A DNA stretch of 64,000 nucleotides from Rhodobacteraceae bacterium EL53 (lineage in GTDB: Bacteria > Pseudomonadota > Alphaproteobacteria > Rhodobacterales > Rhodobacteraceae), in contig OMPR01000014.1 in the NCBI GenBank assembly GCA_900313015.1, positions 1 through 64,000 of the forward strand, in the 5' to 3' direction. Below are positions 53,184 to 63,219 of the stretch, piece after piece. Both the position numbers and the translations under genes were made by a program. The notes under the pieces are model-generated. The model did no database searches. It was not told the DNA's origin and saw only the letters and a program-made list of their open reading frames with translations. Every line of letters begins with the position of its first letter. Position 1 is the stretch's first letter.

Positions 53184-54557
53184 TCAAGCGTTCAGCAACA
53201 GGTGCTGACGCTCCCATGGGGAAATCTCGCGCTGGTATTCCTCGTTCTCTGCCACTTTGATGTCGTGGTAAACACTACAGAACTCTTCGCCCAGAACCTC
53301 GCGAATTTCAGCTGCCGCCTGAAACCGCGCCAAGGCCGCCCCTAATCCAGCAGGCAGGGGATAATCCGTTTCCCACACCTCTTTCTGCGCAGCAGGACGC
53401 GGGTCAATCCCGTTGATCATGCCCAGATACCCACAGGCCAGAGAGGCCGCGATCGCAAGATACGGGTTGCAATCCATTCCGATCACCCGATTTTCAACAC
53501 GCCGGGCCACAGGATCAGACACCGGAATGCGAAGCCCGGTCGTGCGGTTGTCCGTCGCCCATTCCAGATTGGATGGCGCGCTTTGACCATCTACGGTGAT
53601 CCGGCGGTATGAATTCACATAGGGCGCAACAAGAGGCACCACATCCAAAAGGTGTTTCTGCGTGCCACCAATGAAATGATAGAACAGGTCGGTCGGACTG
53701 CCATCTGCATTGGAAAAGATGTTCTCTCCCGTTTCAGCGTGAACAATGCTTTGATGCACATGCATGGCACTGCCTGGGTAATCTCGCATTGGTTTGGCCA
53801 TAAAGGTGGCAAAGATCCCGTTCTTCAGCGCCGCCTCCCGGATGGTCCGCTTGAAATAAAACACCTGATCCGCTAACCGCAATGGATCGCCGTGCATCAG
53901 ATTAATTTCAATTTGGCCCGGTCCGCCCTCTTGGATCACCGTATCAATTTCTAGACCCTGAGATTCGGCAAAGTCATAGATCGTGTCGATCACGGGCCCA
54001 TATTCATCCACCGCAGACATCGAATAGACTTGCGCCCCCAAACCGACACGCCCCGTGCGCCCCAAAGGCGGTTCAATGGGTTCGTTCGCATCCGTATGCG
54101 GCTTGGTCAGATAAAACTCCAACTCAGGCGCAACGATGGGTTTCCAGCCTTTTTGAGCATAAAGATCCAACACGCGGCGCAAAACATTTCGCGGCGCAAT
54201 GGCAAGCGGTTCGCCATCACGATTGCTCATATCACAGATCACCTGAATGGTCGGATCGTCGGCCCACGGCACGACAGTAGCAGTGGACATATCGGGACGC
54301 AGAACCACGTCTTTTTCAAGCCACTGGCCTTCGATATCCATATCGACATACCCGCCTGACACTGTTTGATAAAACAGCGAAACCGGCAGAAAAAACGTAT
54401 CATCTGGGTTAAACTTGTACGCAGGCATTGCTTTGCCGCGCGACGTCCCAACCGTATCTGGAATAATGCATTCGACCTCATCCAAGCCGCGATTGTTCAG
54501 CGCAGCCTTTGTCGCCTTGGGCAGATGGTCCATCCAGTTTTTTTGCGTTTTGGTCAC
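53184..54557 (-). CDS. Glutamine-synthetase-family ligase (PuuA-like)
   Basis: A 457-residue GS-fold ligase that probably condenses glutamate with a polyamine. Visible: ELEFYL, EGGPGQIEINL, the AMHVHQS stretch and the NRTTGLRIP loop. I place the start at GTG 54557, preceded by GAGG at six bases; TTG 54563 is the alternative. The following amine oxidase gene supports glutamylated-amine catabolism. It lacks the adenylylation-type tail of GlnA. Confidence 0.88.
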   Translation of the reverse strand: MTKTQKNWMDHLPKATKAALNNRGLDEVECIIPDTVGTSRGKAMPAYKFNPDDTFFLPVSLFYQTVSGGYVDMDIEGQWLEKDVVLRPDMSTATVVPWADDPTIQVICDMSNRDGEPLAIAPRNVLRRVLDLYAQKGWKPIVAPELEFYLTKPHTDANEPIEPPLGRTGRVGLGAQVYSMSAVDEYGPVIDTIYDFAESQGLEIDTVIQEGGPGQIEINLMHGDPLRLADQVFYFKRTIREAALKNGIFATFMAKPMRDYPGSAMHVHQSIVHAETGENIFSNADGSPTDLFYHFIGGTQKHLLDVVPLVAPYVNSYRRITVDGQSAPSNLEWATDNRTTGLRIPVSDPVARRVENRVIGMDCNPYLAIAASLACGYLGMINGIDPRPAAQKEVWETDYPLPAGLGAALARFQAAAEIREVLGEEFCSVYHDIKVAENEEYQREISPWERQHLLLNA

Positions 54558-54614
54558 ACTCAACCTCTTTCCGCGTTCAGGGTTATTTTGGGGTTATCCA
54601 AATTTATGATCAAA

Positions 54615-54812
54615 TTATTCCGAGAAATCCAGCCCAAAATTTTCACCGCATGACACACCGGCATCTGAAAGACCCATTTTCAATACAGAGAAGTGTTCAT
54701 TTGCCGCTTTTTGCACCTCCCCCTTCTCTCCGAGACACGCAGCAATAATTTGATCACTTTTTGCGACCAGCTCAAAACCCCGTAGATTGACAACCGGCCA
54801 GACAAGCACCAT
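54615..54812 (-). CDS. Possible small protein upstream of the GS-like gene
   Basis: A 65-codon frame (begins MVLVWPVVNLRGFELVAKSD) ends 58 bases before the ligase start and could be translated with it. It has one Cys pair (AACLG, VSCGEN) and a balanced composition, but no clear RBS and no known domain, and it occupies the promoter gap of the pqi operon. It may not be real. Confidence 0.2.
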   Translation of the reverse strand: MVLVWPVVNLRGFELVAKSDQIIAACLGEKGEVQKAANEHFSVLKMGLSDAGVSCGENFGLDFSE

Positions 54813-54862
54813 TGAAAAGAAGGAGCCAACAGCCTCCGTCAAGTTACTGGTACAAGTGCCAC

Positions 54863-55513
54863 ATGACACCTGAACAGATTGGATTTAAGGCAGCTTTCGC
54901 CCAAGACCCCGACAGCCTGATTGCCTGTCCCGCCTGCGATACGTTGCATATTCTGGACCCCGTATCAGCCGGGCAAACGGCCTATTGCACCTGCTGCGGT
55001 TTCAAACTGATCGCGCCGAAAGCCAACACCTTTGACCGAACAATCGCGCTGGCGGTGACATCTGCAATCCTGATGATTGCAGTTCTGAGTTTTCCGTTTC
55101 TCAAAATGTCCAAGTCCGGGTTGTCGCACGAGGCGTCGATCCTCGATATCATTTTTGGATTAGCCCATGGCTGGTACAACCTGCTGGCCTTTGCGGTTGC
55201 TATGTTTGTCGTCACCCTCCCGATGGCACGAGCCGGGGCGTTGGTCTACGTGTTGTGGGCCCTCAAACACCACCGTGTGCCCTATCGGGCCAAAGAAGTC
55301 TTTCTGTTTGCCGAACGACTGAATCCTTGGGCCATGTCCGAGATCTTCATCATCGGAACAGGGGTGGCTTTGGTCAAAGTGGCCGGATTGGCAACGATCA
55401 GTTTTGGCAAAGCGTTCTGGTTGTACTGTCTGTTGGTTCTCATCATTGGGCTGAAAAATGCAGCCCTGTGCCGGTGGACCGTCTGGTCCCTGATCCGAAA
55501 GGCGCCAACATGA
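54863..55513 (+). CDS. pqiA: PqiA-like membrane protein, first half
   Basis: A 216-residue inner-membrane protein with an N-terminal zinc-ribbon (CPACDTLH then CTCCG) and four membrane helices. It matches one half of E. coli PqiA, which is a fused two-domain protein. PqiA works with the PqiB tunnel and PqiC in envelope lipid transport. I chose ATG 54863, which lacks a Shine-Dalgarno; TTG 54812 is possible. Its stop overlaps the next start by ATGA. Confidence 0.82.
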   Translation: MTPEQIGFKAAFAQDPDSLIACPACDTLHILDPVSAGQTAYCTCCGFKLIAPKANTFDRTIALAVTSAILMIAVLSFPFLKMSKSGLSHEASILDIIFGLAHGWYNLLAFAVAMFVVTLPMARAGALVYVLWALKHHRVPYRAKEVFLFAERLNPWAMSEIFIIGTGVALVKVAGLATISFGKAFWLYCLLVLIIGLKNAALCRWTVWSLIRKAPT

Positions 55514-56121
55514 CCCGCGCCACAGATCTGGATTGGGTCGGATGCCACACCTGCGGATCGGTTCATCACCCCGATACTCAGCACTGCCGCACCTGCGGGG
55601 CGCATCTCCATGCGCGGCTCCCTCACAGCCTGCAAAAAGTCTGGGCCTGGCTCATCACCGGGGTTCTCTTTCTTATCCCCGCGAACATTTACCCGCTGCT
55701 GAGTAATCTAATCTTGGGGCACGAAGAAGGGCACACAATCCTCGAAGGCGTAGTGATCTTTTTCCAGACCGGCGACTATTTCGTCGCCCTCGTCATTTTC
55801 GTTGCCAGCTTGCTGATCCCCTTTGTCAAAATCCTGATTATCGGGTTTCTGGTGCTTAGTATTCAGTTTGGGTGGCAGCTCAGCGAACACACACGTCTTC
55901 TGCTGTATGAGTTTGTCGAATTCATTGGACGCTGGTCAATGATTGACGTCTTTGTTGTTGCGCTATTAACCGGCCTCGTAAATCTGGGCGCTGTCATCTC
56001 AATTCTACCAGGAGCAGGTGCAATCTGCTTTGCACTCTCGGTGATATGCACCATGATTTCGGCGCAGTGCATCGACTCCAAACTCATCTGGGACACAGGG
56101 AAAGGCCCCAAACATGACTGA
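55510..56121 (+). CDS. pqiA: PqiA-like membrane protein, second half
   Basis: A 203-residue partner with its own zinc-ribbon (CHTCG then CRTCG) and four helices (LITGVLFLIPANIYPLLSNL, FVKILIIGFLVLSI and others). It corresponds to the second PqiA domain, encoded here as a separate gene overlapping both neighbours, so PqiA is split in two polypeptides. Confidence 0.85.
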   Translation: MTRATDLDWVGCHTCGSVHHPDTQHCRTCGAHLHARLPHSLQKVWAWLITGVLFLIPANIYPLLSNLILGHEEGHTILEGVVIFFQTGDYFVALVIFVASLLIPFVKILIIGFLVLSIQFGWQLSEHTRLLLYEFVEFIGRWSMIDVFVVALLTGLVNLGAVISILPGAGAICFALSVICTMISAQCIDSKLIWDTGKGPKHD

Positions 56122-58207
56122 CTCGCAGGGCCTTCCCAAACCCATCGTGAAAGATCAAAAACCCGGATTGCTTGCGCGGCTATCTCTGATCTGGCTTGTC
56201 CCGGTCCTTGCTTTGGCCGGGGCCCTCGGATTGGCATGGGACACCTACCGACAGCGCGACGTGACCATAGAAATCACCTTCCCAGAAGCCAGCGGAATCG
56301 AGCCCGGAAAGACCCTGATCAAGTTTCGTGAAGTCACCGTCGGAACCGTTGCTGAGTTGGGGTATTCAGAGGATCTGACCCAGGTCGTGGTGCAAGCAAA
56401 CATTCACCGCAACATGGCCCAATATCTGGATACCGACACCCAATTTTGGTTGGTGACCGCAAAGATCACCGCGAGCGGTGTAACGGGTTTGAACACGCTC
56501 TTGTCTGGGTCACACATCAATGTTGAATGGGACACCGATGTCGTCGAGCCAAGTCGCAAATTCGTTGCCTTGGCTGATGCCCCTATCATTCTGCCCGGCG
56601 CCAAAGGTGCCGAAATTCTGCTAACCAGCCCAGTGAGCGGCTCGGTCGCTGTCGGGGCCCCGATCCTGCACAAAGGTGTCGCTATGGGTAAGGTCGAAGC
56701 CGTGGGTTTTGATCAAGCAAGCGACACTGTTTTGATAACCGCTTTTGTCAATCATCCCTATGACGCTTTGGTGAACACCGGGACACGCTTCTGGAACGCA
56801 TCCGGTATCAACATTGAGCTGAACGACAGCGGGCTGCAACTGAACGTGGGCAGCCTGTCTTCCCTTCTACAAGGGGGCATTGAATTTGACACCACGATGT
56901 CAGGTGGCGCGCCCATCGGGCCAAAGGCGACTTTTGATCTGTACGCAACTAAAGACCTGGCGAAGGAGAGTTTGCTGGATGATGATCTACGCGCCACAGT
57001 CCATCTGACATCCAGCTTTGCCGGATCCGTCAAAGGTTTGAAAGAAGGGTCTGACGTTCTGTTTCGGGGTTTGAAGATTGGCCAGATCATCAATCTGTCA
57101 GCAACTGCCAGAACGGACGACGCTGGCAAACCTGAGATCGTCATGGAAGCGGCTTACACCGTTCAACCCGGGCGCTTGGGGCTGGCGGAAGTTAAAACCA
57201 AAGAACAAACGTTGGATCTGTTGGCAGAGATGGTTTCTAAATCAAACCTGCGTGCGCGTCTGGCCCCGAACTCCATTTTTTCGGGTGGTTTGCACATAGA
57301 ACTGTACGAAGATCCAGAAGCTGAAAGCGCCGCATTGAAGCGGGATCAGATCCCCTACCCCGTCTTGCCCTCGACCCCGACATCACCAGAGACCCTGACA
57401 ATCGCGGCGGAAAGCGTTCTCAATCGCGTCGCCTCTCTGCCAATCGAAGAGTTGATGGATCGCGCCATCAAAGTGATAAGCGAAATTGATACGCTACTGG
57501 CAAACCAAGACACTCAGGCGCTGCCTGCAGATGTGCGTGCCTTGCTGAGCAACGTGAACACCATCGCCACCTCTGATGGTCTCAAGAAACTGCCCGATGA
57601 TTTGCATGACACGCTGGCAACGGTTCAGGACCTGCTCGACACGTTCGAGACCAACGATGGGGTGACGAACATTGTTGAATCGCTCAAGGATGTGCGGACT
57701 GCCGTCGCGTCAATCTCGACCGCGAGCGACAAACTGCCTGCTCTCTTGGAAGACATCGATACATTTGTGGGCAAAGCCAATGGGCTGCCCTTGGAAAGCG
57801 TCGTCACCTCGGCCGATGATGTGCTGAAATCAACCAACGAATTCCTCAGCAACGAAGACATGGCACAAGTGCCCGGCGCGTTGTCCGGTGCCCTGGAGCA
57901 GGCGAACCTGACACTGAAAGAATTGCGTGACGGGGGCGCTGTCGCACAGCTGAATCGCACGTTAAGTTCGGCGGGTGATGCGGCGGAAAGCATTTCTATC
58001 GCGGTCAAAGACCTGCCGGAACTGGCAAAGCGACTGGATCAGCTTGCAGACACGGCAGAAGATACAATCGGTGCCTACGGCCCCTCTTCGCCGGTCAATC
58101 GCGAGGTGCAGGCCGCCATTCAGGATCTGCGCAGTGCGGTCAAATCGCTTAACGCGTTGGTGCAGGCCATCAGACGCAAACCCAACTCCCTCTTGGTAGG
58201 ACGTTAA
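56114..58207 (+). CDS. pqiB: PqiB-like MCE protein
   Basis: A 697-residue protein anchored by one helix (about 18-40), followed by three MCE domains (beginning near residues 50, 170 and 290, e.g. EITFPEASGIEPGKTLIKFR) and a long alpha-helical C-terminal region (about 430-690). Such hexameric MCE tunnels carry lipids between the membranes. The ATG overlaps the PqiA stop. It is longer than E. coli PqiB (about 546 residues), mostly in the helical tail. Confidence 0.9.
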   Translation: MTDSQGLPKPIVKDQKPGLLARLSLIWLVPVLALAGALGLAWDTYRQRDVTIEITFPEASGIEPGKTLIKFREVTVGTVAELGYSEDLTQVVVQANIHRNMAQYLDTDTQFWLVTAKITASGVTGLNTLLSGSHINVEWDTDVVEPSRKFVALADAPIILPGAKGAEILLTSPVSGSVAVGAPILHKGVAMGKVEAVGFDQASDTVLITAFVNHPYDALVNTGTRFWNASGINIELNDSGLQLNVGSLSSLLQGGIEFDTTMSGGAPIGPKATFDLYATKDLAKESLLDDDLRATVHLTSSFAGSVKGLKEGSDVLFRGLKIGQIINLSATARTDDAGKPEIVMEAAYTVQPGRLGLAEVKTKEQTLDLLAEMVSKSNLRARLAPNSIFSGGLHIELYEDPEAESAALKRDQIPYPVLPSTPTSPETLTIAAESVLNRVASLPIEELMDRAIKVISEIDTLLANQDTQALPADVRALLSNVNTIATSDGLKKLPDDLHDTLATVQDLLDTFETNDGVTNIVESLKDVRTAVASISTASDKLPALLEDIDTFVGKANGLPLESVVTSADDVLKSTNEFLSNEDMAQVPGALSGALEQANLTLKELRDGGAVAQLNRTLSSAGDAAESISIAVKDLPELAKRLDQLADTAEDTIGAYGPSSPVNREVQAAIQDLRSAVKSLNALVQAIRRKPNSLLVGR

Positions 58208-58209
58208 CC

Positions 58210-58779
58210 ATGCTCAAGTTTTTTCGCCCTGTCCTAGCGGGTTTGATTATTGCAGCCCTCGCGAGCTGTTCAACCAACGAAGAACGCTATTTGCTGCCCC
58301 CCATTGAAAACGTCAAAACCTATCGATCTGGCGTGCGCACGGTCGAAGTCACGCGCCTTGACCTGCCGGCCTATGCCGAAGACAGCGAAATTTCCGTACT
58401 CGGCGAAGACGGAGTTTTGCGCCCCACCAAAAGCGGATTCTGGGCAGATGCCCCGGACCGGGCCCTGACCGAACTCTTGGCGGCTGGATTGGATCAATCT
58501 CTTTCCGCGTCAGTGGCCGCCGAGCCTTGGCCCTTTGAAACGCCCCCAGATGTGCAGGTCGAAATCAAGGTGCACAATCTGTCTGGAATTCCAGGTCAGG
58601 TGCTTACCCTTTCGGGTCAGTATTTCCTGACCTCACCGGCGCACGGGCATTTGGAACGCGCGCACCGGTTTTCATTCGCGGTGCCAATGGCCGACGACAG
58701 TTTAAACGCGGTCGCGGCGGCGCAATCGAAGGCTATCAAACTGTTGGTTGAAGACATCGCGCGTCGGATCGCCAACTGA
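58210..58779 (+). CDS. pqiC: PqiC-like outer-membrane lipoprotein
   Basis: A 189-residue lipoprotein with lipobox LASC near residue 20 and a DUF330/ABC-type_transport_aux domain. It starts two bases after pqiB. PqiC sits in the outer membrane and receives the PqiB tunnel. Last gene of the operon; the next gene is convergent 13 bases away. Confidence 0.85.
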   Translation: MLKFFRPVLAGLIIAALASCSTNEERYLLPPIENVKTYRSGVRTVEVTRLDLPAYAEDSEISVLGEDGVLRPTKSGFWADAPDRALTELLAAGLDQSLSASVAAEPWPFETPPDVQVEIKVHNLSGIPGQVLTLSGQYFLTSPAHGHLERAHRFSFAVPMADDSLNAVAAAQSKAIKLLVEDIARRIAN

Positions 58780-58792
58780 CCCCGGCTTGCCG

Positions 58793-59782
58793 TCAGCTCA
58801 TCACACCATCAAACGCATGCCGCCGTACGGCTTGCGGGCTCATCCCGTATTCCGTGCGAATCCATCGCGCGAGGTTAGAATGCGTGCCAAACCCGGTGGC
58901 CACGATAATTTCAGATAGGTTCAAACTGGTATGAACCAGCAATTGATGCGCCCGCTCGATCCGGAGCGCGCGGTATGCAACCAATGGTCCTGTGCCCGTC
59001 TTTTCCAGAAAACGCCGTTGCAGTTTGCGCGTAGACACACCTTGGGCTTGAGCTAAATCACAGATCATCAAAGGCTCTTCGATATGTTCCTGCATCAGGG
59101 CCAGCGTGTTGTCGATCAACTTGTCCCCCCGCGCACGATGGCGCAGATCCAGAACAACCTTGCTTTGATTGCGCGTGTTGCCACTGCTCAATCCCAAATA
59201 ATCCCCAAGCGATTTTGCAATGAACTGACCATGATCGTTGCCAATCATCTCGATCAACAAAGGCAGGGCTGCAAAGCCACTAATTGCGCTGTGAACCTGT
59301 TTGGAAATGGCGTGGTGTTTCCCCCGCCCTGCATCATTCAGGTTCTCTTCTAGTGCTGCGGCGTAAAAATTTGGATGGATTGCGACGCTATGGTGATCCT
59401 GCACCCCGATTTCGCGTAGCAGAAAGACGGCCCCACCAATCAAAACCGACCGCGTTGCCAATCGCAGGATTTGATGCACCCGTTTCTGTTCAACCGAGGT
59501 CAACCCCCAGCGCGAATGGATATCCCCCAGAAAGATCACAGATCGTCGGGTCCAGTATCGCGGATCCTCGGACCCGCGCGCCGCAAGGTTCTGAACTGTA
59601 ATCCGGTAAGGCATCGTGTGGATCAGATCATTGGCAGCCTGAAACAGGTCCGCAAACATCTGCGCCGCCGAAGGCGGCATGTTGGCCGGAAGGATAATAT
59701 CAATGTCGTGGACCTGCGTTGGGGCCACGGGGTACGTCACAACGGGCGATACAACCTGAGGTACGGATGCGAAATAGGTCAC
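58793..59782 (-). CDS. GlxA-type AraC-family regulator
   Basis: A 329-residue regulator with an N-terminal DJ-1/PfpI-like (glutamine-amidotransferase-like) domain and a C-terminal AraC HTH pair (ICDLAQAQGVSTRKLQRRF, and LSEIIVATGFGTHSNLARWI). The family includes GbdR and relatives regulating glycine-betaine and amine catabolism. It lies next to the glycine cleavage genes, consistent with methyl-glycine metabolism, but the target is not shown. Confidence 0.85.
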   Translation of the reverse strand: MTYFASVPQVVSPVVTYPVAPTQVHDIDIILPANMPPSAAQMFADLFQAANDLIHTMPYRITVQNLAARGSEDPRYWTRRSVIFLGDIHSRWGLTSVEQKRVHQILRLATRSVLIGGAVFLLREIGVQDHHSVAIHPNFYAAALEENLNDAGRGKHHAISKQVHSAISGFAALPLLIEMIGNDHGQFIAKSLGDYLGLSSGNTRNQSKVVLDLRHRARGDKLIDNTLALMQEHIEEPLMICDLAQAQGVSTRKLQRRFLEKTGTGPLVAYRALRIERAHQLLVHTSLNLSEIIVATGFGTHSNLARWIRTEYGMSPQAVRRHAFDGVMS

Positions 59783-59851
59783 GTCTGTCTCCTCTTGCGG
59801 GTATGGAAATGGGCGCGCATCCTGTGCGCGTCCGGTTCATCTAACGGGATG

Positions 59852-59883
59852 AAAATCACCCCGCCCAAGATCTAGGCGGGGTG
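59852..59883 (-). terminator. Intrinsic terminator of the gcv operon
   Basis: On the minus strand CACCCCGCC and GGCGGGGTG form a perfect 9-bp stem around an 8-base loop, followed by ATTTTC. It lies 16 bases after the gcvP stop. Confidence 0.88.
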
Positions 59884-59898
59884 AGAGTGTGTCGTGGC

Positions 59899-62754
59899 TT
59901 AAGCCACGTCGTCTTCGTAGTCCGACATTGGTGGGCAGGTGCAAATCAGGTTCCGGTCACCATAGGCGTTATCGACCCGGTTCACCGGAGACCAATATTT
60001 GTCCACGCCCAAGCTGCCTGCAGGGAAACACGCCTGTTCACGGGTGTAAGGACGATCCCAATCACCAACCAGATCGCGCACGGTGTGGGGTGCGTTTTTC
60101 AGCGGGTTGTTTTCCGGGTCGATCTTGCCATCAATGATGTCCTGCGCCTCGGTCCGGATCGACAGCATCGCTTCGCAGAAACGATCCAGTTCCGCTTTAG
60201 GCTCGGATTCTGTTGGCTCAACCATCAGCGTCCCAGCAACCGGCCATGACATGGTCGGTGCGTGGAACCCGCTATCAACCAAACGCTTGGCGATATCGTC
60301 CACTGAGACATGACCTGCTACATCCAACGGACGCGTATCAAGGATACATTCATGCGCCACACGACCGGTTTCAGACGTGTAGAGAATGTCATACGCATCC
60401 TTAAGCCGTGCCGCGATGTAGTTGGCGTTCAGGATCGCAACTTTGGTCGCTTGGGTCAGACCCGCACCACCCATCAGCAGAACATAAGCCCAGCTGACCG
60501 GCAGGATCGAAGGTGATCCAAACGGAGCCGCAGAAACCGGACCCACAGCTGTGCCATATTCCGGGTGACCTGGCAGGTGCTCGGTCAGGTGTGCCTTAAC
60601 ACCGATCGGACCCATGCCGGGGCCGCCGCCACCGTGTGGAATGCAGAACGTTTTGTGCAGGTTCAGGTGGCTGACGTCGCCGCCAATATCACCCGGACGC
60701 GACAGACCCACCATGGCGTTCATGTTCGCGCCATCGATGTAAACCTGACCGCCATGTTCATGGGTGACGTCACAGACTTCTTGCACAGTGGTTTCAAACA
60801 CACCGTGGGTCGAGGGGTATGTGATCATACAGGCCGCAAGATGGTCCGAGTGCTTTTCAGCCTTGGCCCGGAAATCGGCGACATCGATGTTGCCATCTTC
60901 GTCCGCTTTGACCGGAACAACCTGATAGCCCACCATCTGCGCCGACGCCGGGTTGGTGCCGTGTGCCGAGGTTGGGATCAGACACACATTCCGATGCGCT
61001 TCGCCCCGTGCCGCGTGGTAGTTGCGGATGGTCAACAGACCCGCGTATTCGCCCTGCGCACCCGAGTTCGGCTGCTGGGAAATCGCATCATAGCCAGTGA
61101 TCTGACACAGTTTGTCGTTCAGATCATCGATCATCTCATGATACCCCAGCGCCTGATCTTTCGGGCAGAAGGGGTGCAGGTTGCTGAATTCCGGCCACGT
61201 CACCGGGATCATTTCGATGGTAGCGTTCAGCTTCATGGTACAGCTGCCCAGCGGGATCATCGCGCGATCCAGTGCCAGATCGCGGTCCGCCAGACGGCGC
61301 ATGTAGCGGGTGATTTCTGCTTCGGCCCGGTTTTTGTGGAAAATCGGGTGAGTCAGGTATTCGCTTTCGCGCAGCGCATGCTCGGGCAAACGATAGTGGC
61401 TGTTCGAGCTGTCATCTTTCTGGTCGATGCCAAAGGCACCCCAGACCGCTTCGATTGTTTCGGCGCGGGTCTGTTCGTCCAGCGAGATGCCAACCTTGCT
61501 TTCACCGACCTTACGCAGGTTCACACCACGCGCAACTGCGGCTTCCATGACGGTTTTCTGCATCGGGCCAACTTCGACGGTGATCGTGTCAAAGAAGACT
61601 TCGGGCTCAACCTTGAAACCATGCTGTTCCAGACCATCCGCCAACCGCGAGGTTTTGCGGTGCACCGACTGGGCAATCGCTTTGATGCCGTCAGGACCGT
61701 GATAAACCGCATACATCGACGCGATTACGGCCAGCAGCGCTTGAGCGGTACAGACGTTCGAGTTCGCTTTTTCGCGGCGGATGTGCTGTTCACGAGTTTG
61801 CAGCGACAAACGGTAGGCTTGGTTGCCCCGGCTGTCGATCGACACACCGATGATCCGACCCGGCATAGACCGTTTCAGTTTATCAGTTGTCGCCATGTAG
61901 GCCGCGTGTGGTCCGCCATAGCCCATTGGAACGCCAAACCGCTGGGTCGTCCCGATCGCGATGTCGGCCCCCATTTCGCCGGGTGACTTCAGCAATGCCA
62001 GTGACAGGATGTCAGCGGCCACAATCGCGATGCCTTTGTGTTCATGCAACGCAGCAATCTGCGCTGTGAAATCCTGAACGTGGCCGTCGGTGCCCGGGTA
62101 TTGGAAAATCGCACCAAAAACAGCACCGGCTTCCAACTCGGATGGGTCCGCAACCTGCACGTCGATGCCCATAGGCTCGGCGCGGGTTTTGATAACTTCG
62201 ATGGTTTGTGGGTGGCAGTTTTTGTCGACAAAGAATGCCGCATTGTTTGCCTTAGAGCGGCCGCCACGTTTGGCCATGGCCATCGCTTCGGCAGCAGCAG
62301 TCGCTTCGTCCAACAAAGATGCGTTGGCAACGTCAAGACCGGTGAAATCCGAAACCATGGTTTGGAAGTTCAACAGCGCCTCAAGACGGCCTTGGGAAAT
62401 CTCGGGCTGGTAGGGCGTATAGGCCGTGTACCACGCGGGGTTTTCCAGAATGTTGCGCAGAATCGGCGCCGGTGTGGTGGTGCCGTAGTAGCCCTGCCCG
62501 ATCAGCGATGTCAGAACTTTGTTCTTGCTCGCGATCTCTTTCATGTGGAACAGCGCGTCACGCTCTGTCATCGCCGGACCCCAGTCCAGCGCTTCTTTCT
62601 GGCGGATCGCAGGAGGCACGGTGGCGTCAATCAGCTCGTCCAGCGTTTTGAAGCCGATCGTCTTCAACATCGTCGCCATTTCCTGCGGTGACGGTCCGAT
62701 GTGACGGCGATTGGCAAAGTCGTAGGCTTCGTAATCGGTGAGTTTGAAGGCCAT
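59899..62754 (-). CDS. gcvP: Glycine dehydrogenase (decarboxylating), P protein
   Basis: A 951-residue PLP enzyme of the glycine cleavage system, which decarboxylates glycine and passes the aminomethyl group to lipoyl-GcvH. The N-terminal half starts with RHIGPS; the C-terminal half carries the PLP Lys in [17 protein letters not shown]. It is the long, fused homodimeric form. ATG 62754 follows AGGAG at eight bases; the seven codons further up are not needed. Confidence 0.96.
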   Translation of the reverse strand: MAFKLTDYEAYDFANRRHIGPSPQEMATMLKTIGFKTLDELIDATVPPAIRQKEALDWGPAMTERDALFHMKEIASKNKVLTSLIGQGYYGTTTPAPILRNILENPAWYTAYTPYQPEISQGRLEALLNFQTMVSDFTGLDVANASLLDEATAAAEAMAMAKRGGRSKANNAAFFVDKNCHPQTIEVIKTRAEPMGIDVQVADPSELEAGAVFGAIFQYPGTDGHVQDFTAQIAALHEHKGIAIVAADILSLALLKSPGEMGADIAIGTTQRFGVPMGYGGPHAAYMATTDKLKRSMPGRIIGVSIDSRGNQAYRLSLQTREQHIRREKANSNVCTAQALLAVIASMYAVYHGPDGIKAIAQSVHRKTSRLADGLEQHGFKVEPEVFFDTITVEVGPMQKTVMEAAVARGVNLRKVGESKVGISLDEQTRAETIEAVWGAFGIDQKDDSSNSHYRLPEHALRESEYLTHPIFHKNRAEAEITRYMRRLADRDLALDRAMIPLGSCTMKLNATIEMIPVTWPEFSNLHPFCPKDQALGYHEMIDDLNDKLCQITGYDAISQQPNSGAQGEYAGLLTIRNYHAARGEAHRNVCLIPTSAHGTNPASAQMVGYQVVPVKADEDGNIDVADFRAKAEKHSDHLAACMITYPSTHGVFETTVQEVCDVTHEHGGQVYIDGANMNAMVGLSRPGDIGGDVSHLNLHKTFCIPHGGGGPGMGPIGVKAHLTEHLPGHPEYGTAVGPVSAAPFGSPSILPVSWAYVLLMGGAGLTQATKVAILNANYIAARLKDAYDILYTSETGRVAHECILDTRPLDVAGHVSVDDIAKRLVDSGFHAPTMSWPVAGTLMVEPTESEPKAELDRFCEAMLSIRTEAQDIIDGKIDPENNPLKNAPHTVRDLVGDWDRPYTREQACFPAGSLGVDKYWSPVNRVDNAYGDRNLICTCPPMSDYEDDVA

Positions 62755-62835
62755 GGTCAGCGCTCCTGATGTCAAATGTCCAACCCGCCGGACCCTATGA
62801 AAACGTCCGGCGAGCGTAGTTTTGAAAAGATGGAT

Positions 62836-63201
62836 TTACCCGATCAGGGCTTTGTATCCATCCAGATCCATCAGCTCTTCGAGCTGTGCGGCGTTTGCCA
62901 GTTTGACCTTATAGATCCAAGCGTCGCCTTCGGGGCTTTCGTTCAGGGCGCCCGGGTTATCTTCGAGATCACCGTTCACTTCGACAACTTCGCCATCCAG
63001 CGGGGCGTAGATTTCCGACGCCGCTTTGACGGATTCGATCACGCCGATTTCGTCGCCTTTTTCGAACTCATCACCAGCTTCTTTTTGCTCGATGAAAACG
63101 ATCTCGCCCAGCTGGTCAGCGGCGTGCTTGGTGATGCCGATTGTGGCGACGTCACCTTCGACGAGGACCCATTCGTGCTCTTCTGAATAATAGGTGGCCA
63201 T
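62836..63201 (-). CDS. gcvH: Glycine cleavage H protein
   Basis: A 121-residue lipoyl carrier protein. The lipoylated Lys59 lies in GVIESVKAASEIY, and the start MATYYSEEHEWV is typical. GGGAG precedes the ATG. It shuttles the aminomethyl group between GcvP and GcvT. It lies 81 bases upstream of gcvP and 18 after gcvT. Confidence 0.96.
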   Translation of the reverse strand: MATYYSEEHEWVLVEGDVATIGITKHAADQLGEIVFIEQKEAGDEFEKGDEIGVIESVKAASEIYAPLDGEVVEVNGDLEDNPGALNESPEGDAWIYKVKLANAAQLEELMDLDGYKALIG

Positions 63202-63219
63202 TTTTAAATGCTCCCGGAT

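Noticed and set aside
60565-61986. Long open frame (473 codons) opposite gcvP
   Set aside because: It is antisense to a clearly conserved part of gcvP, has no RBS or known domain, and reflects codon bias of the real gene.
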